Source: JADLGF01 sp020849415 | GTDB taxonomy: Bacteria; Chloroflexota; Chloroflexia; Thermomicrobiales; UBA6265 | Assembly (NCBI GenBank): GCA_033812595.1 | Contig: JAPXTJ010000002.1 | Location: forward strand, 1 to 53,945 | Reading direction: 5' to 3' | Length of the DNA: 53,945 nt | Shown here: positions 8,099 to 15,578 of the stretch, piece by piece | Layout: each line of letters opens with the position of its first letter | How positions within the stretch are numbered: position 1 is the first letter of the stretch | Notes under the pieces: generated by a model | Databases searched by the model: none | What the model was told of the DNA's origin: nothing | The model's input: only the letters and a program-made list of their open reading frames with translations | Position numbers and translations under genes: made by a program

Positions 8099-9376
8099 TC
8101 AGATGTTCACCACCATGCTGTCGAGATCGCGTGGGTAGAAGGTGAGGCGCTCGGCGCCCCAGGAGCGGACGACGATCGTGTCGGAGTGGCGGAAGCCGCC
8201 GACTCCCGGCGCGTAGATGCCGGGCTCGACCGAGAGCACCATGTTCTCCTCGATCAGGTAGTCGCTCCCCTTGTCGATGAACGGCCACTCGTGGCCTTCG
8301 AGGCCGATACCGTGCCCCGTGTGGTGCCGCTGCATTTCCGGCACGCCGAGATCGGCGTAGAGTTTGCTGATCTCGGTCTCGGCCTCGGCGAAGGTGCGGC
8401 CCGGCTTGAGCGCATCGAACCCGGCCTGCTGCAGCGCCATCATCTGCTCGTAATGCTTGATGAAGGCGGCGTTCGGCTCGCCGATCACCATCGTGCGCTC
8501 GAGTTCCGAGTGGTACCCGGCGATATCGGCGCTGGAACCGGTGACGAGAATATCGCCCCGCTGCAAGCCCATACCCCCGCCCAGGCCGTGCGGCAGCGAG
8601 GTGTTCTTGCCAGCCGAGAAAATCACCCCGGCGGGCTGGCCGAACGTCGTGGTCAGCTGCCGATAGGAGGGACCGAGCGCGTTCAGCATCGCCCGGCTTG
8701 CCTCGGTGGACGCCTCGAGCGAGATGTCGAGCGCGGTGCGACCTAGTTCGAGCTTGTTGTGCATCAGCTGGTGCGCCAGATTGCCCCAAACGCAGGAGTG
8801 GATGATGAAGTTGAGCTCGGCGTCGCTCTTGATCGCGCGCAGGTAATCGACGATATCGCGCGATGACACCGTTTCCACGCCGTCGCCGGCGAGTTCAGTC
8901 AGGGTCGGGCCGTCGTAACCGTTGATATCGAGATACCCGTTGCTGTCGTACCCGAGACGGGTGCCCTTCTTTGTCAGGCCCATCTCCTTGAGCAGATCGG
9001 CGAAATGGAGCAGCGGGTGCTTGGTGCCGCCGCTCGGATACTCGGGATAGACCTTGACGTTCGTGACCGAGGGCGACTTGGCGATGTGCTCCTGTTCGAG
9101 CCAGGGGATCAGCGCGCCGATCTTGTCGCTGGCGCCGATCACGATCGCCATCGGGCGTTCGGTGCTGAGGTGGAAGAAGCCGGTGGTGTAGGCCATCCGG
9201 ATCGGGTGGAAGAGCACCAGCGCGTCGAGCTTGCGCTCGGCCAGCATGGCGCGTACCTTCGCCACCCGCTCGTCGTATTCAGCCTGGCCGATCGCCCAGC
9301 CGATCACTGGTGTCGGGACGGGCGGAGCGGCCGCGGCCGCTTTCTTCGTCGATTTCTTGGCCGGTTTCTTGCCCAT
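8099..9376 (-). CDS. M24 (pita-bread fold) family protein with lysine/alanine-rich N-terminal extension
   Basis: 425 residues from ATG 9376, preceded on the minus strand by GGGAG. Residues 1-22 are a basic, low-complexity extension (KKPAKKSTKKAAAAAPP) absent from the paralogue at 5519-6736. The rest aligns along its whole length (FHPIRMAYTTGFFH..., GYLDINGYDGP, HHTGHGIGLEGHE, VEPGIYAPGVGGFRHSDT). The same metal-ligand changes are seen: ADIAGYHSELERT in place of the two-Asp motif, and Ser for the final Glu. The substrate is unknown; creatinase-like hydrolysis of a small C-N compound is as likely as peptide cleavage. The two copies with a cupredoxin gene between them suggest an old local duplication. 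The lysine tail may bind nucleic acid or be a disordered solubility tag. Confidence 0.72.
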   Translation of the reverse strand: MGKKPAKKSTKKAAAAAPPVPTPVIGWAIGQAEYDERVAKVRAMLAERKLDALVLFHPIRMAYTTGFFHLSTERPMAIVIGASDKIGALIPWLEQEHIAKSPSVTNVKVYPEYPSGGTKHPLLHFADLLKEMGLTKKGTRLGYDSNGYLDINGYDGPTLTELAGDGVETVSSRDIVDYLRAIKSDAELNFIIHSCVWGNLAHQLMHNKLELGRTALDISLEASTEASRAMLNALGPSYRQLTTTFGQPAGVIFSAGKNTSLPHGLGGGMGLQRGDILVTGSSADIAGYHSELERTMVIGEPNAAFIKHYEQMMALQQAGFDALKPGRTFAEAETEISKLYADLGVPEMQRHHTGHGIGLEGHEWPFIDKGSDYLIEENMVLSVEPGIYAPGVGGFRHSDTIVVRSWGAERLTFYPRDLDSMVVNI

Positions 9377-9520
9377 GGTGGCGATCTCCCTTACGTACGC
9401 AGCCTGCGGGCGTGATCACGATCAGCGCCGGTTACTGATCCTCATTATGCGCCACTCGTCAGGACACGGACAGCGTGTGACAATGGTCCGCTGCATTCGT
9501 TCGAGCCAGGGAGCGCAGCC

Positions 9521-10066
9521 ATGTCCGCACCAACTGATTCGCCGATTCTGCCGTACGACGTTCGACCCGCCGCAGTTTTGCCGTGGGACCCGCGTTCGCC
9601 CGAAGTCGCTCGCCGGCTGATCGCATTGATCGAGCCGGTGATCCCCGGCGCGACGATCGAGCACATCGGCAGCACCGCCATCCCCGATTGCGACGGCAAG
9701 GGCGTGATCGATCTGATGCTCGTGTACCCGGCAGGCGGCCTGGCTGCGGCGAAAGCGGCCGTCGATGGACTCGGGTTTCAGCGGTGGGAGGCGCCCGGCG
9801 CGCACCCCGATACCCGGCCGGTCCGAATCGGGGCGATCGAGTACGACGGCACGCTCTTTCGCGCGCATGTTCATCTGCTGGCGCCCGATGCTCCCGAAGT
9901 GGAGCAGCAACGACAGTTTCGCGATCGCCTGCGGGCCGATCCGAAGCTGGTGGCCGACTACGTCGCCACCAAGCGGTCGATCATCGCGCGTGGGATCACC
10001 TGGGGACCGTCATTCGGGGAGGCGAAGAGCGACTTCATTCGGCGCGTCCGGGAAGAAGGATCGTGA
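9521..10066 (+). CDS. GrpB-family protein (nucleotidyltransferase-like fold)
   Basis: 181 residues. EHIGSTAIPDCDGKGVIDLMLVY near residue 47 is the hallmark of the GrpB/UPF0157 family (EHIGSTAVPGLxxKPxIDI), whose fold is nucleotidyltransferase-like and which is sometimes fused to CoaE. Later positions HVHLL and the FRDRLRADPKLVADYxxxKR helix are also family features. The biological role of the family is unsettled. ATG 9521 follows GGAGCG. Its last 57 bases overlap the 3' end of the converging hydrolase gene, an unusually long tail-to-tail overlap. Confidence 0.8.
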   Translation: MSAPTDSPILPYDVRPAAVLPWDPRSPEVARRLIALIEPVIPGATIEHIGSTAIPDCDGKGVIDLMLVYPAGGLAAAKAAVDGLGFQRWEAPGAHPDTRPVRIGAIEYDGTLFRAHVHLLAPDAPEVEQQRQFRDRLRADPKLVADYVATKRSIIARGITWGPSFGEAKSDFIRRVREEGS

Positions 10067-11116
10067 CGCCGAGCCGCCGTCGCCGCTGAAGGCGTCGAAC
10101 ACCGTCCGCCCGAGGTGCTGGATGGCGTCGATCGCCGCCCACTCGTCCGGCATCGCCTCGCTCATGCCCACCACCACGATCGGCCCGGAATCGGTGACGA
10201 TGATGCCGGCGTCGTGCACCACCTGCGGGAGGTTGCCGGTTTTGTGCGCGATCCAGGCCGATTCGGGCAGGAGCGCAGGCAGCCGATCGCTGATCGCCTG
10301 CTGCGCGAGGATATCGAGCATCGCCTGGCTCGCGTCGGCGCTGACCACCGTGCGCGACAGCAGCCCCGTGAAGAAGGCGGCGATATCGTGCGGGTTCGTG
10401 ATCATCACCGGCGCCCAGCCGTAGACAGCGTCGACGAAGGCGCCGGCCGCGGCCATCGCCTCCGGGGCGTCACTCTCACCCGGCGGTGGCGGCCACGCCT
10501 CGAACTCTGGCGTCACCGCGAACATCCAGGTGCCGGTGGTCATGCCGATCTCCCAGGCGGTCTCCTGCACATCGGGCCAGTAGACCAGCGTCGAGAGCGC
10601 CCAGGCGGCGACGTTGCTCGACCACGCGCCCATGGCGAAAAGCAACTCGTTGATCGAGACCGATGCGCCGAGCCACGCGTGATCGTAGTAGCTGTCATCG
10701 CCCTCCGACCAGTACCACTCATCGAGCACGAGTTGCTCGTACAGGCTGATGAGACCCTGATCGGCGAGCTTGTAGATGTGCGCCATCAACGGCAGTTTAT
10801 AGAGACTGGCCGCAACGAACGGGACCGTGGCGTTGCTGGCGTAGAGTTGGCCGTTAGCCGGATCGTGCACCAAAAAGCCGTAAACGCCGCCATCTTGCGG
10901 TGTGAGGCCATCGATCAGCGCGGCGAGATCGGCCGGCTCGGGGGTCGCCTGCCGAGCGATCGCGAGATGCGGCACCCCGCTCCCGGCCAACACCAAAAGG
11001 ATGAGCAGCAGGGTCACGGCGGAGGCGCGAGGGACCAACAAAGAGCGGCCGGTTCGAACGAACCGCCGCCAGCGAACGAAGCTCGGATTGTGGACCACGG
11101 CGCTCACCCTGCGCAT
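10010..11116 (-). CDS. Membrane-anchored class A beta-lactamase-like serine hydrolase
   Basis: 368 residues. A signal anchor lies at about residues 30-50 (ASAVTLLLILLVLAGSG), then ARQATPEPAD, then the hydrolase domain. The three active-site elements of the serine beta-lactamase/PBP fold are visible: SLYK (SxxK, near residue 104), an SSN triad in AWSSNVAA (SDN position) and KTG in AHKTGNLP (near residue 293). It may be a beta-lactamase, a D,D-peptidase or an esterase; the family (beta-lactamase2, PF13354) is wide. The basic 28-residue stretch before the membrane segment makes a downstream start possible: a GTG at codon 7 follows AGGGTGAG. It overlaps the grpB-like gene by 57 bases at the 3' end. 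Confidence 0.72.
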   Translation of the reverse strand: MRRVSAVVHNPSFVRWRRFVRTGRSLLVPRASAVTLLLILLVLAGSGVPHLAIARQATPEPADLAALIDGLTPQDGGVYGFLVHDPANGQLYASNATVPFVAASLYKLPLMAHIYKLADQGLISLYEQLVLDEWYWSEGDDSYYDHAWLGASVSINELLFAMGAWSSNVAAWALSTLVYWPDVQETAWEIGMTTGTWMFAVTPEFEAWPPPPGESDAPEAMAAAGAFVDAVYGWAPVMITNPHDIAAFFTGLLSRTVVSADASQAMLDILAQQAISDRLPALLPESAWIAHKTGNLPQVVHDAGIIVTDSGPIVVVGMSEAMPDEWAAIDAIQHLGRTVFDAFSGDGGSASRSFFPDAPNEVALRLPE

Positions 11117-11162
11117 GCCGGTGAGTATGCACCAAACGCTGTCGCTATGTCACAGCCTGAGT

Positions 11163-11552
11163 CTAACGATGGATGCGCAGTCCCGGTACATCCTGGTAGT
11201 CATCAACGTTGCGTGTCACCAGCGTCAGATCGTGCTCAATCGCCGTCGCGGCGATCAAGAGATCGAGCGATCTTGGCCGGACGCGACGTCGCCGGAGCGC
11301 CAGATGGGCACGAATCTGGGCGCAACGTTCCGCTATCGCTTGATCAACCGGCAAAAGCGCGAAACTCTCAATGAGCGATTCGAATACCGTGCGAGGTGCG
11401 TGGCGCTTCTGGTGAAAGCCCTGGCTCACCTCCATATAGGAGATCACGCTGATGCTCACCCCGGAGTCTGCGAAACGAACGAGTAGCTCCTCCGTCTCCT
11501 CATCGTTCGCCAGAAGAGAAATCAGAACGTTGGAATCGAGTAAATAGCTCAT
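11163..11552 (-). CDS. PIN-domain ribonuclease toxin (VapC-like)
   Basis: 129 residues with the PIN acidic set: LLDSNVLI at the N-terminus, the E in SYMEVSQGF near residue 41, and D in RSLDLLIAATAIEH (near 96) with the final acidic position in NVDDYQDV. PIN toxins of VapBC pairs cleave tRNA or rRNA. The start ATG 11552 overlaps the stop of the upstream antitoxin gene by four bases (ATGA), the usual antitoxin-first coupling. It is read on the minus strand; 40 bases after its stop begins the hydrolase gene, which has its own start. Confidence 0.85.
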   Translation of the reverse strand: MSYLLDSNVLISLLANDEETEELLVRFADSGVSISVISYMEVSQGFHQKRHAPRTVFESLIESFALLPVDQAIAERCAQIRAHLALRRRRVRPRSLDLLIAATAIEHDLTLVTRNVDDYQDVPGLRIHR

Positions 11553-11833
11553 TCGTCGTACGGTCGACCCGCGCTGTATTGTCCTCGCTGCTCCCGGATT
11601 TCCTCGTTCCAGGCATCGAAGTCAATACCGCTACTGGCCAGCGCGCCGGCTGCAGCCCGGATAGCCGCGCGTGCCTTTTCCGGGTCGTAGTTTGCCCAGA
11701 TGTCCTTCTTCTCTCGCACGATGCGAAATCGCTCGCGTCCGACAGAGACCACGACCGGCTCATCTTCGACCTGAGCGAAGAGTTCCTTGATCGTTGATTC
11801 AGGATCAACGGGAATTGTTCGTTCCGCAGCCAT
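11549..11833 (-). CDS. Antitoxin of the PIN toxin (VapB/prevent-host-death-like)
   Basis: 94 residues from ATG 11833 (GGGTGAT just upstream; the frame opens further upstream to 11899 without support). The N-terminal part (TIPVDPESTIKELFAQVEDEPVVVSVGRERFRIVREK) has the short helix plus PVVVxxxGxxxxxxV pattern of Phd/YefM-type antitoxins, where it binds DNA as a dimer. The C-terminal acidic tail (DFDAWNEEIREQRGQY) would wrap the toxin. It would repress its own promoter together with the toxin. Confidence 0.7.
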   Translation of the reverse strand: MAAERTIPVDPESTIKELFAQVEDEPVVVSVGRERFRIVREKKDIWANYDPEKARAAIRAAAGALASSGIDFDAWNEEIREQRGQYSAGRPYDE

Positions 11834-11931
11834 CTTTATCACCCAACCAGATACCCGATCGACGACTTGAGCATACGTCAACCCGCCGACGGGTATCAAT
11901 CCGGATTGCAGCCCGGTTTACGAATCGGCCG

Positions 11932-12975
11932 TCAATTCGGAGCGGCGTCCCAGCCGATGCCCGGGACGTCAGGCGGGGAGATGCAGCCGTCGCGGCCGAT
12001 CCCCTTCTCGACGACGATCTCCACGGCATCGACGAGCGACTCGTAGTAGGTGGTATTCGGGATGGCGCAGGCGAGGTGGAGATTGGGCAGGCCACCGCCG
12101 TGCACTTCTGCCCGCATGTGGAACGCCTCGGCCAGGTGCGCCACCCGCAGGCCGCCGGTGATGCCGCCCTTGTAATGGGTGCTGGTCCGCACCAGATCAG
12201 CCGCATCGCGCACGATGAAATCGGCGATGTTGAAATGCGCTCCGTCCGACGTTTCACCGGAAAGAATCGGGATCAGCACCGCTTCGGCCAAACGCCGGTA
12301 CGCCTCGATGCTGAACTCCCGCATCGGTTCCTCGAGCCAGAGGTAGTTCGCCTCTTCCAGCGCCTTCGCCACGTAGAGCGATTCCATCAGGTCAAAACCG
12401 GCGGAGCCGTCGTACATCAGGTCGATCTCGTCACCGACGTGCGCGCGCAAATCCTGACAGAGCTTCGCGTCCTTGCGGTAATCGCCCCAGGCGTGGAGCT
12501 TGATCGCCTTGAAACCGTAGTCCAGACACTGATCGGCGACGTGCAGGAACTCCTCGGTGGTTTCGAAGGTGACGGTCGAGGCGTACGCAGGTATGCTCTC
12601 CCGATAGCCGCCGATCACCTTGTAGAGCGGCAGGCCCGCCACCTGGGCGGTGATATCCCAGAGCGCGATATCGGCCAAACCGAGCGCGTAGATCGGCAAC
12701 TCCTCGATCCGGTCGATCTCCCAGGCCTGCTCCCAGAGGAACTCCTTGAGCAGCGGATCGTGCCCGACCAGCATCTCGCGCAGCCGGCGATCGACCAGGT
12801 CCTGGATCAGCGGACCCCGCGCCGCCAGCGCCCGGCCGCTGATCCCCTCGTCGGTGTCGATGATCAACCAGGCGTTGCCATTGACCGTCCCCGATCCGGG
12901 CAGGCCGGCGCGCCAGCGGAACACCCGCGGCACCACCGCGTCGAAGAGTTCAACCCGGACATCGGTGATGCGCAC
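11932..12975 (-). CDS. Mandelate racemase/muconate-lactonizing (enolase superfamily) enzyme, probable sugar-acid dehydratase
   Basis: 347 residues. An N-terminal capping domain is followed by a TIM barrel. Barrel motifs seen: IKLHAWG (catalytic Lys on strand 2, K-x-H type), LMYDGSAG (first metal Asp), WLEEPM (metal Glu), LSGETSDG (metal Glu) and AEVHGGG (His on strand 7, general acid/base). The Mg-dependent reaction is abstraction of the proton alpha to a carboxylate. The His on strand 7 fits the mandelate racemase subgroup, where most members dehydrate acid sugars. Substrate not predictable. It lies 91 bases downstream of two FadR-type repressor genes on the same strand, which supports use of an inducible sugar acid. 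Confidence 0.75.
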   Translation of the reverse strand: MRITDVRVELFDAVVPRVFRWRAGLPGSGTVNGNAWLIIDTDEGISGRALAARGPLIQDLVDRRLREMLVGHDPLLKEFLWEQAWEIDRIEELPIYALGLADIALWDITAQVAGLPLYKVIGGYRESIPAYASTVTFETTEEFLHVADQCLDYGFKAIKLHAWGDYRKDAKLCQDLRAHVGDEIDLMYDGSAGFDLMESLYVAKALEEANYLWLEEPMREFSIEAYRRLAEAVLIPILSGETSDGAHFNIADFIVRDAADLVRTSTHYKGGITGGLRVAHLAEAFHMRAEVHGGGLPNLHLACAIPNTTYYESLVDAVEIVVEKGIGRDGCISPPDVPGIGWDAAPN

Positions 12976-13066
12976 GTGCGTTTCCTTTCATGGTCAGATC
13001 CGTGTCAGGCCGGCGAGCGATCGACAGCCGCAGAGCGGCATTGTCGCCATTCGGCACGATCGGCGC

Positions 13067-13792
13067 TCAGCCCGATTTCGGTTGCACCGTCGAAACGGTC
13101 TCCATGAGCGCGTTCATTGCGTAGGCGATGTGTTCGCCCATGAGACATTCGGCGCGATCGGCCGCGCCGGCCGCGATTGCCTCGGCGATGGCACGGTGCT
13201 GCTCGGCGGCGATCGGCATCGAGCCGGGGTTCGCTGTGATCATGGCCGCCGTGTTCTGCTGGATTTCGCGAATGGCGTTCATCACCGTAGTCAGCAGCGT
13301 GTTGCCGGTGGCAGCATACAGGGCGCCGTGGAAGCGGTGATCGGAACGGCCGAATGCATCCCAGTCGTCCCGGGCCGCGGCGGTGATTGTCTCGGCGGCG
13401 GTATTGGTGATCGCGCGCAACTGGGCGGCGGTGCGCCGCTCGGCGGCGAGCCGGGCCGTGAAGCGTTCCAGCGGCAACCGCATTTCCAGCAATTCGCGCA
13501 GGCTGCCAGGCTCCGGGCGGGCCGAGAGCACGAGCGCGCGCGATACCATCGGCGTCAGATCGGCGGCGACGTAGGTGCCGGAACCCTGACGTGATTCGAC
13601 CGCGCCAAGGGTGATCAGCACCTTGATCGCCTCGCGGATCACCCCTCGGGAAACGCCGAAGAGTTCACCGAGCTCGCGTTCGGTGGGGAGCCTCGAACCG
13701 GGCAGGAAATCACCGGCGCGGATGCGGCCGAGCAACTGCTCGACCACCTGCTCGTAGGACCGGGTGACGGTGACCGATCGAAACGTCGCCAA
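13067..13792 (-). CDS. FadR-subfamily GntR transcription regulator (copy 1)
   Basis: 241 residues. Winged HTH at 10-75 (LPTERELGELFGVSRGVIREAIKVL, ESRQGSGTYV) and an all-helical FCD ligand-binding domain (residues 100-230) with the metal-binding DxxFH (SDHRFH) and later His positions (EQHRAI, GEHIAYA). It would repress until a carboxylate ligand binds. It is 47 percent or so identical by eye to the neighbour at 13854-14603 and in tandem with it, so a duplication is likely. The enolase-superfamily gene follows at once and is the natural target. Confidence 0.85.
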   Translation of the reverse strand: MATFRSVTVTRSYEQVVEQLLGRIRAGDFLPGSRLPTERELGELFGVSRGVIREAIKVLITLGAVESRQGSGTYVAADLTPMVSRALVLSARPEPGSLRELLEMRLPLERFTARLAAERRTAAQLRAITNTAAETITAAARDDWDAFGRSDHRFHGALYAATGNTLLTTVMNAIREIQQNTAAMITANPGSMPIAAEQHRAIAEAIAAGAADRAECLMGEHIAYAMNALMETVSTVQPKSG

Positions 13793-13853
13793 TCGCTCCC
13801 CCGTTCACGAGTTCCGGTCTCTGCCGACCCCGCCCCGGCGCTGTTCTCCGTGG

Positions 13854-14603
13854 TTACGTTTGCGAACCGAGGTAGCGGACGTGGCGCCGATCCTCCGGCG
13901 GCAACGCCAATACCCCTTCGAGCGCCCGGATCGTGACTCCCAGGTGCTCGTCCATCACCGCCGCCGCCGTAACGCTGTCCTGATCGGCGATGGCGTGGGC
14001 GATGCGCAGGTGCTGATCGGCCGCCATCGTGATCGAGCCGGCCATCATCACCACGCGGGAGGAGACATCGCGCTGGATATCGCGAATGGCGGTGTGAATA
14101 GTGATCAGGAAGGGGTTGCGCGCCGCTTCCACGATCAGGCGGTGGAACTTGATGTCGCCATCCTCGAAATCATGCACGTTGTCCGCTTCAGCCGCCGCAA
14201 CCGTTTCGCGGGCCGCTTCCAGGATCGGCTCAACTTCCGCCGCGTCGCGACGGATGGCCGCCAACCGCGCCGCAAGCGTTTCGGTCGATTGACGCAGTTC
14301 CATTAAGGAAAGGAGCGAGCCCTCTTCCGGCTTGGCCGAAAGAACGAGCGCGCGCGAAACCGTCGGGGAGAGATTGGCCGTGACGTAGGTGCCGGAGCCC
14401 TGGCGCGATTCGACCAGGCCGAGCGATGACAGCACCTTGATCGCCTCGCGGATGACCCCGCGAGAGACACCGAAGAGTTCGCCGAGCTCACGCTCGGTGG
14501 GCAGGCGCTGATTCGGGCGAAATTCGCCCCCGTGGATGCGCTCGGTCAGCTGCTCGACCACCTGCTCGTACGAGCGCATGGTGGAAACGGAGCGGAAGCT
14601 CAT
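13854..14603 (-). CDS. FadR-subfamily GntR transcription regulator (copy 2)
   Basis: 249 residues with the same arrangement as copy 1: an almost identical wHTH (VVEQL..RIxxGxFxPxxRLPTERELGELFGVSRGVIREAIKVL), then an FCD domain with GDIKFHRLI and DQHLRIAHA, DEHLGVTI metal-ligand positions. The recognition helices are identical, so both paralogues probably read the same operators, while their ligand domains have diverged. This copy is first in the tandem and has the promoter with FadR-type operators in front of it, which suggests that it controls itself, copy 1 and the dehydratase. Confidence 0.85.
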   Translation of the reverse strand: MSFRSVSTMRSYEQVVEQLTERIHGGEFRPNQRLPTERELGELFGVSRGVIREAIKVLSSLGLVESRQGSGTYVTANLSPTVSRALVLSAKPEEGSLLSLMELRQSTETLAARLAAIRRDAAEVEPILEAARETVAAAEADNVHDFEDGDIKFHRLIVEAARNPFLITIHTAIRDIQRDVSSRVVMMAGSITMAADQHLRIAHAIADQDSVTAAAVMDEHLGVTIRALEGVLALPPEDRRHVRYLGSQT

Positions 14604-14915
14604 GACGCGCTCCCCCGGCGAGCCGATACAGGCCGCTCGCTCACCGAAACGGCCCCCGGAATGGTAGGACCATCTAACAGATATCGTATTCTCACAGGTC
14701 TGTCAACTCCGTTCGCCCCATGTTTGGGCAAGGGGACCAACGCGCCCGAACGGGCACGCGTGGCGGACCGGGTTGTTCGCTGGTCCGACCGGTTGTCAAG
14801 ACTATACAAGGGAATTCGCAACATCGAAACCGGCTCCCCGGCGGGTCGAGCAGGGGAGCAACAGTCCATGCTCGTCACCGGTCCGGATGACCGACCACCG
14901 AAGCTCAAACGCGGC
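14604..14915 (-). promoter_or_regulatory. Promoter/operator region of the FadR-dehydratase cluster
   Basis: Read on the minus strand: TTGACA (14706-14701), 17-base spacer, TATCTG (14683-14678), then directly downstream the perfect operator-like palindrome TGGTAGGACCA (14662-14672). A second site, TGGTCCGACCG (14781-14791), lies upstream of the promoter. TGGTnnnACCA is the known core recognised by FadR/PdhR/LldR-type GntR regulators. No gene is seen in this 312-base gap. Confidence 0.6.
14662..14672. promoter_or_regulatory. FadR-type operator TGGTAGGACCA
   Basis: A perfect 4+4 palindrome around AGG, lying just after the -10 element of the minus-strand promoter and 59 bases before the start of FadR copy 2. 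A bound repressor would block initiation. Confidence 0.6.
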
Positions 14916-15578
14916 TCAGCGTGATTCCTGATCCGCCCCGAACCCGGCTTCCCGGGCGCGGACGATCGCCTGACCGCGGTCATTGACCTGCAGCTTGGCG
15001 AAGATCGTCGAGAGGTGGTTGGCCACCGTTTTGACGCTGATGTTCAGGTGGCGGGCGATCGTGGCGTTGTTGTGTCCCTCGGCGAGTTCATCGAGAATCT
15101 CCCGCTCGCGCGGGGTGAGTTGCTCGAACTCTCCCCGTTCCTGCCGGGATCGTGCCGCGAACCAGGAGAGCACCCGGTGCGCGATCACCGGGCTGAAGAT
15201 CGCCTCGCCGGAATCAACCGCCCGGATCGCGCGCTCGAATTCCGCTTCCCGGGCGTCCTTGAGCACGTAACCATGGGCGCCGGCCCGCAGCGAGAGGAAG
15301 ACCGAATCGTCATCCTCGTACATCGTCACCACCAGCACCCGGGCTTCGGGAAGCTCGCGGCGGATTTCGCGAATGGCCAGGATGCCGCCCATTTCGGGCA
15401 TCTGCAGATCCATCAACACGACGCCGGGGCGATGCTCCCGAACGCTCGCGATCGCCTGGGTTCCGGTCTCCGCCTCGCCAACCACCTCGAATCCTGGAAT
15501 CGCATTCAACAGGCTGGTCAATCCCTTGCGAAAAAGGGGGTGATCATCGGCCACCACGATCCGGATCGTCCGATCCAT
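14916..15578 (-). CDS. NarL/FixJ-type response regulator
   Basis: 220 residues. Receiver domain with the acidic pair DD at 11-12, phosphoacceptor Asp57 in VLMDLQMPEMGG and Lys in YVLKDARE. The LuxR-type HTH is at about 150-210 (LTPREREILDELAEGHNNATIARHLNISVKTVANHLSTIFAKL). Its start ATG overlaps the last base of the kinase stop codon (TGATG), so the pair is translationally coupled. The target genes are unknown; the exported cupredoxin gene 17910-18821 just upstream on the same strand is a candidate. The FadR cluster follows downstream with its own promoter. Confidence 0.9.
   Translation of the reverse strand: MDRTIRIVVADDHPLFRKGLTSLLNAIPGFEVVGEAETGTQAIASVREHRPGVVLMDLQMPEMGGILAIREIRRELPEARVLVVTMYEDDDSVFLSLRAGAHGYVLKDAREAEFERAIRAVDSGEAIFSPVIAHRVLSWFAARSRQERGEFEQLTPREREILDELAEGHNNATIARHLNISVKTVANHLSTIFAKLQVNDRGQAIVRAREAGFGADQESR

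Noticed and set aside
10115..11374. 419-codon plus-strand open frame opposite the serine hydrolase and PIN gene
   Set aside because: Runs across two real minus-strand genes and their gap, with Arg-rich composition.
12976..13066. A further FadR operator before the dehydratase gene (TGGTCAGATCC)
   Set aside because: Only the left half matches TGGTnnnACCA; the right half has two mismatches.
11794..13107. 437-codon plus-strand open frame opposite the enolase-superfamily gene
   Set aside because: Shadow frame; catalytic residues lie in the minus-strand frame.
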